NCBI GenBank assembly: GCA_000149265.1
Contig: CH002917.1
Location: 1,729,202 to 1,793,201, forward strand
Direction: 5' to 3'
Source of the DNA: Ciona savignyi
Lineage: Eukaryota > Chordata > Ascidiacea > Phlebobranchia > Cionidae
Length of the DNA: 64,000 bases
The notes beneath the pieces are model-generated. The model saw only the letters and a program-made list of their open reading frames with translations. It had not been told where the DNA came from and did not search any database. Both the position numbers and the translations under genes were made by a program. Below are positions 49,151-61,268 of the stretch, one piece after another (the first letter of the stretch is position 1; each line of letters starts with the position of its first letter).

Positions 49151-51752
49151 ATGATATTTGCACTGTTCAGAGCGGTCGTTTTCGTTCTGCTGGCTCATGC
49201 AATTGAAGTTATTAGTCAGCAAGATTGTCCACTGCGTGAAGGTATATTAATAGTTAATCCACCTTTCATACCGAACTAGAGTATGATATGGAATAATACA
49301 CCGATAAACTCTAATTTACTGACTGTCTGCGGCATCGTATTTTTTATTACCGTGAATAGGAAACTCAGCGGCGTTTCAACCACTGGTATTCAACTGGCTA
49401 TGGTCTGATTCATTGTGTATATTTAGCAATTGCGTTTCTGTTTTGTATTCATATTTTTATGTTCCCATTATTCCACTGGGTTTAAATATTTTATTACTGG
49501 ACTAGGTTTCGAATCCGTGGTGCGCTCGTCTCCAAGATCGTTTTTGTATTGAATAAGGATATGTTAACCATTCGGCCAAATGACCGTTCTGGTATCTCAT
49601 GATTAAATTTTATTTCAGACGAATGTGGCGACTGCTACCGTTGGTGTTCATCTAATGTATGTGGGTATTTGGCTACAGCTAGAAATGTGTGGTGCAGAGA
49701 ATCATGTGGTACCTGCACACCTGTTATTACAGGTACAGCAACCGTTTGAATAACAGATAAATTAATAAATCAAAATATAACTACTTTCCAAGTATATAAT
49801 TTCTTTAATTCCTATTTTAATCAAATCCCACCTCAACCTAAAGCAATATTACTGAGTACTACAAAAGGTAATTTCCATAAGATAAAATGTATTTGATTGA
49901 TACACCCCAACATTCAGAAAGTTTTAAAATATTTGGTCAGCGCATTATAATACTGTGGCAAACTATATATGCATATTATAATGGCTAAACCCAATACCTT
50001 TTTTATGTTAATGGTATGAATAGTATATTCACTTGCTGTCCATATATGTTTTTTTTTTATAGTGGTAATGTGCATATGTTGCTTTAATATAACTTTACAT
50101 AGTTTTGTACAAATAAACAGTATTATTTACAGCGGGGAATTGGGGAGAATTTCAAGTCTGGTCGAGTTGTAGCGAAACTTGCGGTACTGGATTACAAACA
50201 AGAACGAGGCAATGTGTTGGAGGTTCGATAGGCAGCACTGGCTGCCCGACAGGAGGAGAAAACATAAGTCAGGTGCGTAAGCGTGTCAGTAAATTCATAT
50301 TTATATGCAACCTAATTTTCATGTAGCTATCAACTAAATCTCACCTTAAAAGGAAATTTCAACTAATATAATGCCGCTAGAGATATGAGATATTCTTCGT
50401 CATAACCGACAAATACACTTAATACAGCCGTGCAATGTACATAACTGCCCAGTTTGGAACAACTGGTCAGTTTGGGGTGCTTGCTCTCAATCGTGTGCTG
50501 GGGGAACTCGAGAAGCTTTACGAACCTGTAATACATTTGGTGAAGTTGGGGCAACTTGCTCAGGAGCGGCCTCTAAATTCGAAGTCTGTAACACGAGACC
50601 TTGTCCGATCGAAGGTGGATGCCAGGACAAGAGTTCTAACTGTGTGAGACTGAAATCAATGTGCAACAGTTCTACTATGGCAAAAATAGTTCAATCAGTT
50701 TGCCCGCAAACTTGCAAAATGTGCAGCAGCGGTAAGCAGGTGTAATTAATTTTACATGTATAAATACTGCAAGGATCCTGACATAAATTGAAATAAGTAG
50801 GGTTTTCTGGTGTTACTTTTCAAGATTTTGCTTGCAGAAAATATATTAATTTAAAATGTACTTAGTGTGATAAACTTGTTTTAGTTGACATATATTTGAT
50901 TCGATGTTTGTGAATTTGGTTTTAAAAATGAATGACACAAATCTATACTGATTATTTACAGGAACCTTGGCATCATGGAGTAATTGGGCAAATCAGGGAA
51001 AGTGCTCTGCTACTTGTGGCGGAGGGACACAGGAACAGACAAGAACATGTATTAGCAAAACTGGTGAAGTTGTCGGCTGTACTGGACTCTCAGCTCAAAG
51101 TATTTCGTGCAATCAACAAGGGTGTTTACTGAGTGCATGGTCTGACTGGACTAATAATGGATCGTGTTCATCTATTTGTGGCGGAGGGACACAACAACAG
51201 ACAAGGACATGCAATGGCGGAACAGCTGGAAGTGGTGGATGCCCAGGACTAACGACTCAGACAATCACTTGTAATGTGCAACCTTGTCCACAAGGATCGT
51301 GGACTGGTTGGACTGACAGTGGAACGTGTTCAGCAACATGTACAAAGCAGCAAACGCGTACATGCAGCAGCGGGGAAACTGGAGGACAAGCAATGTGTTC
51401 AGGTTCAACAGTGCAATCTATTTCATGCACTGGAGATAATTGTCAGAGACAAACGAGATGCCAGGATCAAGTTAATGTGGAACAAGATGCCATATGTACA
51501 AGATACTCGGCACTTGGTTATTGTAATTATTACTCAAAATATATGCGGGCAAGTTGTGCAAAGACATGCTGTTTATCTAATACAGGTAAATTTTCAATGT
51601 CCTTTAAAATGCGCACCTAAAGTAACTTTCTTTCAGGAGCAGTCTGCACAGAAACAGATGCATACGGCCCGGAAAAATGTGCGTTAAATCGACATCAATG
51701 CAATAAAGCAATGGTTAAATTTGTGTGCGGTAGAACGTGCAATCCGAACTGT
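49151..51752 (+). CDS. Secreted ShK/TSP1 protein without protease domain (paralog 4)
   Basis: Exons: 49151-49241 (signal peptide, ALFRAVVFVLLAHA), 49619-49732, 50133-50272, 50428-50731, 50962-51585, 51637-51752; 1389 bases, 462 residues, all phases consistent. Order: ShK (CGDCYRWCSS), two TSP1, ShK, three TSP1, ShK, ShK. Exons match those of paralog 3 one to one (49619 to 38634; 50133 to 42383; 50428 to parts of 42677 and 43740; 50962 to 44030; 51637 to 45514), but all EGF and protease exons are missing, and a TSP1 exon is fused to the second ShK. It could act as a non-catalytic binder, cofactor or competitor of the protease paralogs (inference). AATAAA at 51942. Confidence 0.9.
49486..49590 (-). 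repeat. tRNA-like repeat family B
   Basis: Minus-strand copy (GGACTAGGTTTCGAATCCGTG and TTAACCATTCGGCCAAATGA blocks) ending about 30 bases before the ShK exon of paralog 4. Confidence 0.55.
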
Positions 51753-52714
51753 TAATATACATCAACCTTTCAGCGCAAAATTTGAAAACAATGTCTACTG
51801 ACTCTCAACTGTAAATACGAGATAAATACTCTTGGTGTAAACGATTGCGTTTACCAGCAACAAATCGTTGTTTTTTCGTCAAAATACATTGTCCTATGAT
51901 TTCTTGTTAAAATGTAATATTACTAGGTTCAGTGAATTAGAAATAAATTATCCTACGTTATAATGGTTGATTAAAATGGTAGAACATACCCAAGTACACG
52001 CTGTAGCAGCTTGAATGGGGGAACTTAGAATCAGAGTTGTTTTGTAATGCTAATTTGTCATTATACATTCAGAAAAAAATTAAATAGATAGTTTGAAATA
52101 TGAAAATTTAATCATTGAACTCAACTGTTCGTGGTATCAGAACTAAGGATGGTTTACCAACCAAAGATGAACGAGCGATATTTTGAGATTTCAACAGCTT
52201 AGATTGCAATTATTCCAAAAAGCCCCGATTAAAATATGCCACTCCTCTCAGTAAATAAATAAAAAATAAATAGAAACGTACTGTCATTTTGTAACACTTT
52301 TGTCCTCTGTTTATGGATACTTCACATATGGTAAAAAAGAGGTTTACACAGCTCCTCGTTGATGTAATTGTTTCCAGATAACCCACCACAACTTATGCAG
52401 TTTTCTAAATGACACGCATCATTTTTTTTTATAAACTGATGTTTGGTGTAAGCAGAAAAATACGTTTAAATAAACGTTTATTAAATGACCGAAACCTTTT
52501 TAAACAAAGTTAGTTGAATTACTGAAAGCGATTGAATAACCCGTTCTGACAAATGACCTGTCGGCATGCCATCCCTCTCAGGAACGTTTCGCAGTACAAA
52601 AAAATACCATAAATAAAAAAACACTTTCGTGAGAGCAAAGTTGCAGTCTATAGAGGCAGTCACAGGGTCAACGATAGACGAAATTAATACATTTAATATA
52701 GCGTCTGGAATATA

Positions 52715-52992
52715 TAGGATAGGACAGGATAGGATATTCATGTTTATCCCCGTGAATGGGAAAACCAATGGGGTTAACACACGGGCAATCGGGTTACCGG
52801 AGCTATTGCAGTTTGTTGTATATGATAGACACGTTCCTTCAATTTGGTGGAACCCATTAATTCGCTGGGTTCAGGCAATGTCCGTAAAGTGCCTTGCCCA
52901 AGGACACAGCCGACTAGCTAGCTACCAGTTTCGCACCTGCAACCTTTCGATTGAAAGGCGACGCACTTCACCGCTAGACCAACGGGCCGGAC
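52715..52992 (-). repeat. SINE family A, near full-length copy
   Basis: Minus strand, with a GGATAGGACAGGATAGGATA tail at the left and the tRNA-like head (CGCTAGACCAACGGGCCGGAC) at the right. A short deletion lies between the GGGCAATC and GGGTTACC blocks. Confidence 0.8.
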
Positions 52993-53188
52993 TATTTAAA
53001 AACAGTAGAAGTTACGAAACGGTGCATACCAACTGATTATCGCTGCAGGTATGTCGAATGAGTAAATTAAATCAAACAGCTTTAGTAACAAGAATTTACG
53101 CTCAGTACTTCGATAGAAAATACAAAAACACGAGACAATATGCTAAATTAAGCAAGTTCGTGATGATGTAACAAAAAACGTTGAAATA

Positions 53189-54891
53189 CTAGAGAGTGTC
53201 AACCACGTGTTTTAAAACCACTATTTGTACAACACATTTTGTATGATATATATATATATATTTATATATATGCGAGCAGGGTCCCTAACCACAATTTGTA
53301 TTTTATACACCGGGTTAGTAGTTTGTTTCTGCAAGCATAAACGTATGGGTCCCTGAGGTAACAATCCGATCTTGTTATTAATGTTCAATACACAATATAT
53401 GTTAATGTCAGATATGTGCACGTCAGATCCATGTTATGTAACCTTCCTGAAAGTTTTAACCGGACTGTCATAGTTTTGTTTCTGCAAGCATAAACGCATG
53501 GGTCCCATAGTTATTAAACCAAACTTATTTTCCATGTGTAGTTAAAAAAATAATAAGCGTGTTAGATTTACGAACATTTTACCACAAATGTTTTAAATTT
53601 AAGCCTCTTGTCAAGCGCTTTGGTAAAGGGAAGGTAGATTCCCCAAACAGCCCGATTAAGATTTTCATTATTTCGGGGAATTTTCCTGGGTTTAGTACAT
53701 AAATTTCTGCTTAACATATCTAAGTTATGTTATCTAAGTTAGATGTTTGTTAGATAATCTAACAAACAGTTTTAATCCGCTTTGGCGACTCCTTGTTGGA
53801 GATTTCGGAGCGATATAGCATGCCTGTTACAATCATGGTTTAAAAACAAATCATAATTTTTAGGGTATTTCCCTATGTTCCCTTTTTCTTTTTGCTCAAT
53901 GGTACAAAGGCGGATAGGAAACTAACATTTTGGCCGTTCAAGCGCTATGCCCCAAAAAGCGAATTTAAAAAAATTCCGTTTTGTTTTTTTACCTCCCAGG
54001 GGAATTCCCCTGGGTATATTACCCAAACTTTTGGTTTCTGCAAATCTAGACCATGGTGTCTAACAAATAACAAAGTTTCATTTTAATTCCATTGCCCCTT
54101 CTGGTAGATGTCGGTGCCACAACCCATGCCTGTCACAATCATGATTTAAAAACAAAATCTTATTTTTAGGGTATTTCCCTAGGTAATTATTTTAATTCTT
54201 CTAAGTGTTATATCATTGGCTAATGCACTTACAGTTTGCCTAGTTTAAATGAAATTGGAGTAGCCGTTTAAGCGCTCTGCCGAAAAAAGCTATTTTTTTA
54301 AAAAAAAACACCGTTTTGGTTTTTCACCTTCCAGGGGAATTCCCCTGGGTATATTACCCAAAATTTTGGTTTCTGCATATCTAGACCATGTTGTCTAACA
54401 AATGACAAAGTTTTATTGTAATTCCATCACTCCTTCTGGTAAATATCGGTGCCACAACCCATTCCTGTTACAATCATGATTTGAAAACAAAATCGTATTT
54501 TAGGGAATTTCCCTGGGTAAATTTTTTTAATTCTTTTAAGTGGTATATCAGTGGCTGGTGCCCTTACAGTTTACCAAATCTAATTGAAATTGGAGTAGCC
54601 GTTCAAGCGCTATGACCAAAAAAACTATTTTTTTAAAAAAGATACCGTTTTGGTTTTTCACCGCCCAGGGGAATTCCCCTGGGTATATTCCGCAAAATTT
54701 TGGTTTCTGCACATCTAGACCATGTGATCTAACCAAATACAAAGTTTTATTGCGATTCCATTACCCTTCTGGTAGATGTCGTTGCCACAAGCCATGCCTG
54801 TCAAGCGTTTGACGAAAAAAAAACGAAAAAAAAAAGAAAAAAAAAAAACGGACAAAAACAATATGTGTCCCATTTTTCTAAATGGGACCCA
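53189..54891 (-). mobile_element. Satellite-filled element ending in CTAG|T, copy 2
   Basis: Same termini as 18870-20625 in reverse orientation: CTAGAGAGTGTCAACCACGTG at the left, hairpin CCCATTTTTCTAAATGGGAC at the right. Internal monomers repeat every 333-335 bases; each carries the near-perfect palindrome CCCAGGGGAATTCCCCTGGG, centred near 54004, 54340 and 54673. Confidence 0.65.
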
Positions 54892-55285
54892 TAATTAGGA
54901 TCGTCAGGCCTATCATCAAGAGCAAACAATGAATGTCACACAAAACAAAACATCAAACGATACTAACATAAAATAACACAGATGTTACAGCTAAACTCTA
55001 ATTCAGCTAAACTATTTAAAGTATTACAATATCAAAACTCTCGTTTTTCAGACGTATGCACGATATGCGAACATCAAATGTTTACATTATGTGGGGCTTT
55101 CAAGTAAATATTGTCTCCTAAAATGTATCTATGTACAAAGCGACGTTATTAAAAAAATCACTCTGAATCCACTCATAGAAAAGAGATATATTCTATTTAT
55201 TGCTGATCAACATATCAGCTCTTCTCCGTATATTGTAACTTTTTACCAACAAATTATATGTGCAATTTTAATTATTTGTATAGAC

Positions 55286-55603
55286 CAGCGTTTCTCAAAC
55301 TATGGGTTGCGACCCACCGGTGGGTCGCGAAAGGAATCTTGGTGGGTCGTGAAAAGTTATAGAAAGCTCTGATTAACTATGCTGGCTATTTCCTATACAA
55401 AAATCAAGGGGAAATTATCATAATTGTGACATCACACAATCTTGAATCGTGGCGTGATCTTCACCTGACCTTAGGTCATTGAACCTTTCGTCTCTCACAC
55501 ATGTTACTATAAGGTTATACAACTATATATAAAGTTAAGTAGGTCGCCATAAATTGTGGTAAATAATAGTGGGTCCCAACTCTAAAAAGTTTGAAAACCA
55601 CTG
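55286..55603. mobile_element. hAT-like MITE, 318 bp, with 8-bp target duplication
   Basis: The left end CAGCGTTTCTCAAACT and the right end AGTTTGAAAACCACTG are inverted repeats. GTATAGAC is duplicated on both sides (55278-55285 and 55604-55611). The 8-bp duplication and CAG..CTG ends are typical of hAT elements. No transposase is present. Confidence 0.85.
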
Positions 55604-55727
55604 GTATAGACAATATAAGGCCTTCTTCTGGTGCGACCTACTTACACCAGAGTCCTTTAACATGCGACACAAACGCGCTGACTCACACGCTCCAAATCTC
55701 ACTATGGTTGATGGGTGGGTTCCATGA

Positions 55728-56004
55728 CAACTGAACCCCTTACAACTGAACCCCTTACAACTGAACCCTTACAACTGAACCCTTTACAACTGAACCCCTA
55801 CAATTAAGCCCCTTACAACTGAACTCCTTTTAACTGAACCCCTTTAAACTGAAACCCTTTACAACTGAACCCATTTCAATTGAACCTCTTTACAACTGAA
55901 CCCCCTTTTCAGTTAAAAGGGTTCTGTTTAAAGGGGTTCAGTTGTAAAGGGGTTTAGTTGTAGGGGATCAGTTGTAAGGGGTTCAGTTGTAAGGGGTTCA
56001 GTTG
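55728..56004. repeat. Inverted satellite: tandem 15-17-bp units facing their own reverse complement
   Basis: About 11 units of ACAACTGAACCCCTT type run from 55728 to about 55903, then about six units in the reverse sense (AAGGGGTTCAGTTGT) run to 56004. The two arms can pair over most of their length into a long hairpin. Confidence 0.9.
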
Positions 56005-56371
56005 ACTGGTCACCGATGGGTGGTTTCTTTATTGATTGAACGTTATGCGTTGAGCGATTTTCTATTACACTATTTTTACATAAAATACACATAACAAATT
56101 AAAAAACAATTAGCTTACCAACTGTTTTCCGTAGGTCTATTAATTCAGTATGCCAAATATACTTAATGTCATTTCAAGCATCAATACAAAAGAAAAAGAA
56201 AACCACGAGGTTTACGGAATTATGAAACCATAGAATACTATATAATTTATTATTACGAAAAATGACCTCACAATGGTTAACATAGACATTTTAAAAACAT
56301 TATTTCAAAAACGGATTAGGCTTTACAGATTTTACAGACTATTTTTGTGTAATAGATATCAATTATATATG

Positions 56372-57652
56372 TTAGGTACTTTGTGGACATTGTCTAAAAC
56401 CGATCGCTGGAAATTAATGGGTTCTACTTGTAATGATGTGTTCTAGCACATTTACTTCATATGAGTTATTGACTCTATCTATATAACTTCTGAGTTCCTG
56501 GCAGGTCTAAGCACGTGCATATATTAGAGCATACGTTATAGCGGTCCTCATTGTATTGCGTCAAGTCTAGAATGTCCCTCAGATTAACATAAAGCATTGT
56601 GGGTAATATAGTGTTAACACTAGGGGCGCTAAATTTAACTATTACATCCCCCTTTTTCTAAAAGTATCATTGTACAAATTTAAGATAGCACATCAACAGC
56701 AACTTATACAGAGGGATACAAAAATGGCAAGTTACATAAAATCAATTGACAACTAATTATCATCGTGTATGAATAAACTCTTGTAAATACAATATCAACA
56801 TTGAAACACAACTTAAACATATTCATTAAATCTAGCAGGTCTGACAATTGGTCGTCCATAACGTGAAAACGATGTATTGCGAGAAACAGCAGGTCTACTA
56901 TTTGCAGCATTATTGTTGCAAGGCATTAAAACAGTATTATCGTTACGAGAACTACTTAATGGCACATAGTAGTCTGGGATATATGCATTATCGAATCAGG
57001 TTCAGGTTCTTGTGTTTTCTGTAGGTGAAAGCGATTGCGTCGTAACTGACCATGTCTGTTTCGAATGGTATATGAACGAGGTTCATGATGTCGACCAGTA
57101 ACAATTGCCTTTTTCCAATGTTTGTCTCTTCTATATCTTACTACATCTCCCTCTTTTAGTTGTGTGAGAGGCTTTTGTTCCCCTGCCATGGTATTTCTTT
57201 TGTATCATTTGTCGGCTCCGCAGGTCTTTTGAAACATTGACCACTTGCGGTTTCAAGAGTTTGGTTGAAACTGGAATGGTGGATCGTAATTGCCTGCTCA
57301 TCAGTATTTGTGCTGGTGAGTATAATAATCCGGTTATTGGAGTGTTTCGATGTTCCAATAAAGCCAAAAATGGATCCTGTCCACTATCAGAAGTTTTTTT
57401 CAGGAGACTTTTCATTGTTTGCACTGTCCTCTCAGCTTAACATAAAGCATTGTGGGTAATATAGTGTTAACACTAGGGGCGCTATATTTAACTATTACAC
57501 TACTAAAACTGAAGAAAGGTCCTAATAGCAAATTTAACACAGTGCAATAACCCCAGAACCTGATGAGCTCGAGCTAAACTGTCGATTATCCGTGTGTTAA
57601 CCCCCTTGGTTTTCCCATGCACGGGGATAAACATGAATATTCTAAGTCCTAT
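56372..57652 (+). repeat. SINE family A copy split by an LTR element
   Basis: The left part (56372-56428, GGTACTTTGTGGACATTG to GGGTTCTACT) and the right part (57500-57652, ending CACGGGGATAAACATGAATA) join into one plus-strand SINE. The break coincides with the CTACT target duplication of the LTR element. Confidence 0.75.
56429..57499 (-). mobile_element. Deleted Ty3/gypsy-like LTR retrotransposon remnant
   Basis: CTACT is duplicated at 56424-56428 and 57500-57504. The left LTR (56429-56646, 218 bp, TG..CA) is followed by TCCCCCTTTTTCTAAAAG, which on the minus strand is the polypurine tract before the 3' LTR. At the right only about 67-75 bp of the 5' LTR remain (to 57499) and then the sequence jumps to the end of pol. 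Between them, minus-strand frames (57424-57131 and 57189-56956) read as the C-terminal part of a gypsy-type integrase (HRNTPI, SPAQILMSRQLR, then KEGDVVRYR), broken by a frameshift. Gag, protease, RT and most of integrase are lost. It is not active. Confidence 0.8.
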
Positions 57653-57728
57653 ACCTATTTGCGTCGGATCGATTGAGCAAGTACAGCTACAAACTTTACT
57701 GTTCTTTTTTTGCATGTCTATTTTATAA

Positions 57729-58923
57729 CTAGAGAGTGCCAACCACGTGTGACAAACCTCTATTGTAAAACATACTTTGTTTGAACCTCTATTTGTAAAA
57801 CACATTTTGTTTGTTTGGTCCCTAACCCTGTTTTTGCAAGCATAAACTAATAAAGTCCCAAAAGTACCAAACCAAATTTATGTTTGCTGTGCATTTAAAA
57901 ACGTATATTCATGGCGAAAATAAGGAGTTTCGTATTCTTGGTTTTTTAATTGTTTTTTTTTAATTTCGAAAAACTCCTTATTGTGAAATTGTCGTAGGCC
58001 TACGATAGGGCAATGCCTGTTACAATCTTGATCTAGGGCAGCGTTTCCCAACCTTTTTTGGTCGCGGACTATTTCCTTACCAGCGAAAGTCTTTGCGGGC
58101 TCAAAGTGCATCAATTTTCAATTGGCGTAAGTCAAAACTGTAGCGTAACTGGACTAGCCTATGTGCATACGATACAACTAATACAAACTCAAAATTACCT
58201 TGAGTTACAATGTCTCGTTGATAAAAACATATCACTGCTGTTTAGAACGATCAAAAACAAAAAAAAGTTTTGCAAATTGTTAATGTACTTGCGGACTCAC
58301 TTAAAACTCCCACGGACTCATTTGAGACCGCGGACTCGGGTTGGGAAACACTGATCTAGGGACTATTCTTCATTTTAGCGTATTTCCAGAAGTATTTTGT
58401 AACTTTGTTTATGTTTTGAATTAAAGCATGTTGTTAATTAAGCGCTAGTGTGAAAAGAAGGTAAAATTCCTGAAAAATTTGATTTAGTTTTTTACGGACT
58501 AACTATTTCTAATTTCTTTTTCGATTCAATCACACCTTCTTATAGAGATGTCGGGGCGACATGGCATACCTGTTAAAATTATGATTCAGAAGCAAATTCC
58601 AGCCGTTCAACCGCTATGCTCAACAAATCTAAATATAAAAAATACCGTTTAGTTTTTTATCGTTTCAAGGAAATTCCCCTGGATTTATCACCCAGAATTT
58701 TAGTTTCTGCATATCTAGACCATGTTGCCCAATAAATTACAAAGTTTCATTGTGATTCTATTATAGGCACTCATAGAGCATCTGTGATGTATAGGAAGCC
58801 TGTGATTCCATAGCCCTTTATGGCAGATGTCGGGGCCACAAACCTGTCAAATCAAGCGTGTGGCGTTTAACGAAAAACAACGTACAAAAACAAAATGTGT
58901 CCCATTTTTCCAAATGGGGCCCA
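57729..58923 (-). mobile_element. Satellite-filled element ending in CTAG|T, copy 3, with a nested MITE
   Basis: Termini are as in copy 2 (CTAGAGAGTGCCAACCACGTG at left; TCCAAATGGGGCCCA at right). It is shorter, with fewer monomers and more divergence. The hAT-like MITE 58039-58353 is inserted inside. Confidence 0.6.
58039..58353. mobile_element. hAT-like MITE, 315 bp, nested in the CTAG-ended element
   Basis: Ends CAGCGTTTCCCAACC and GGTTGGGAAACACTG are inverted repeats. ATCTAGGG is duplicated (58031-58038 and 58354-58361). Its sequence resembles the MITE at 55286 only at the tips (CAGCGTTTC). Confidence 0.85.
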
Positions 58924-59084
58924 CGACTACAAAATTATTTCTATATTACTCTCACTAGCCACATATATTTAAAAAAAAACATTATAAAAAGTATTGACTT
59001 ATGTAAAACCATTCTCATATATTTAAAAACAACTATAAATTGTGTATTGACATATGTTATTTTTTGTAATTGACCGAGATTGTT

Positions 59085-59145
59085 TTTATACAATTTGTAT
59101 GTGTATCAGTCACGTTATAACCACTGCGCAATTCGACCGTCCCTT
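59085..59145 (-). repeat. tRNA-like repeat family B, fragment
   Basis: A short minus-strand fragment (GTGTATCAGTCACGTTATAACC and GCAATTCGACCGTCC blocks). Confidence 0.35.
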
Positions 59146-59288
59146 GAAAGTTAAAATAAATCTAATTGAACAGCTTTAGCGCCATTTTCCTCAGCGGAAA
59201 TAAATGTAAACAAAGAAGATACGAAATGCTTAGCTAAATTTAAGTTGCTGCAAATTGTTCACTGTATGTACGGTTTGAATTTTCAACA

Positions 59289-61227
59289 ATGGACGCTGAA
59301 AAAGCTTTTCAATATGTCGGAAGTTTTGGAAGATATCAGTTTTTTTTGGCATGTCTAGTCGGGTTTTCAAATGTAAGTACTTCGATATTTTATAATTTAT
59401 ATTTATTCGGCGGAATAGCTTAGTAAATGCGTCGGCTTTCAAACCGAAAGTTTGTAGGATTGAAACTGTGTCACGAAATTGTTTGCCAGAAGTTAATTTT
59501 TTTTAAAGTTATGCTGATTGCTGACATTACATTTTTACAAACGACAACAATATATACCGTAATCGGCGTAATGTACAGCAAAGCCCGTATGGAAAGTACG
59601 TCAATTTTCGACGAGATCTCGAGTGTGCAAGCGCAAAATATTTAAGTGTGCAGGGTGCAAACGTTCAAAAGTGCACACTTTAAGTGTGCACAAAATCTCC
59701 TTTTTATTACTGTTTTACCAAAATCTTAAAAAACATTATTCTATTCTCAATCTTTCGTGTCCGTCAGCTAACATATCTATCTACATAACATAGGGTCGGC
59801 TAAATAACAAAAAATGTACTGACAGTAAATTACCTGAGATCCAGAGGTAGGTTTACAGGTTTGTTGGAAATTATATGATGTTTATGTTTGCGATCGTGTG
59901 AAATTACCCAAGTGTGCAAAGACGCGGGGTAAAAAAGAGTGTGCAGCTGCCGTACTTTCCATACTGGCAGCAAAGGATGCAGCGAAAGACCAAAAAGTCA
60001 CCGAGTCAGCTGCACCCTTTGTGTTTAGTTAGATAAATAAAGAAATAAAGAAATACAATGCTGCACAGGCCAAAATCTTTAATAAACGTATCATTTTATG
60101 GTAATTTACAGTAAACAAGTTACAGTGAAATAAAATATAAAATTATAAACAAGTATTATTGCAAAATTGACACTAAGTGTAACAACTAAGACTATTGCGT
60201 TCCACGTAAATACATTTGAATTAGATATTGCTTAAAGCGAAGTTTAAACAAGTTAAACAACATGCACTTGTGTTAATTTTATTAATACTGAATAAATTCA
60301 GTATTTTACCCCACACACATGGGTGCCTCTAAATACTACAGGATCGCTTAGAGCGTTGGATCGCTTGGATTGCTATGAAAAGTAATTCTAACCCTGTCCC
60401 AAACACTAATCTTAACCCCAGAACTAACTTTAACCCCAACCCTAACATTAATATCATGGCTTTTGTAATTACAAAGTATAGTAAGCGATCAAGTGCTCCA
60501 TGCGATCCAAGCGATCATGTAGTATTTAGAGGTACCACACACACATGCAGACTGAACCCCAGAAAACAAATAAAGGCTGAATTTTTGCTTGCACATGTTT
60601 CATAACAGTGTACATAGAGCTCACTGTTTAACATGACTTTGTAATAATGTATTTTTATATACTTTTTGCATAACTAGTATTCATAGGGCCATTTATATTA
60701 TTTACTTTTTATTTGCATTTATTATTAAGTGGCACCTGACTCTATAACCGTATGGCATCTCGGTATATGAGACAAACAAAAATCGCGTTGCATTTTTCTC
60801 TCTAACTAAATATCACTTATTCTCGAAAATGCTGGACACTGCGGATTTCTATTTTTTGTAATCTGATAAAGATTACAAAAGTATTAATTAATAAATATGT
60901 AGGTACTGTTGCATTAATGTTGATAACACCTATTATCATTAAAGACGCATTCATGCATTTTGCAGTAGTAGTTTTTAATTTTATTAAGAAAAAAACTCCA
61001 GTTTATCTCACTCTACCGGAATAGATCAAAAACACAGATATGGCTATACCATATCTACATTAAGCTTGTAGAGAACTTGTTTTGTAGGACAAGTTTGGCT
61101 CCAAATTAACTTGTCCCATATAAATAGAGCAGGAAAATAAACCAATGTAATATTTGATATACCAATGACTTTTGTAATCGGGTTAGGTCATACATCAAAA
61201 TACTAAAACTTAGCAATGGCTTATATT

Positions 61228-61268
<41 letters not shown>

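Larger units (their letters stand above)
51753..59288. other. Transposon-rich intergenic region
   Basis: No host gene is supported here. It holds a SINE A copy, two copies of the CTAG-ended element, two hAT-like MITEs (one nested), an inverted 15-17-bp satellite, and an LTR element remnant nested in a SINE, all listed separately. Confidence 0.6.
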
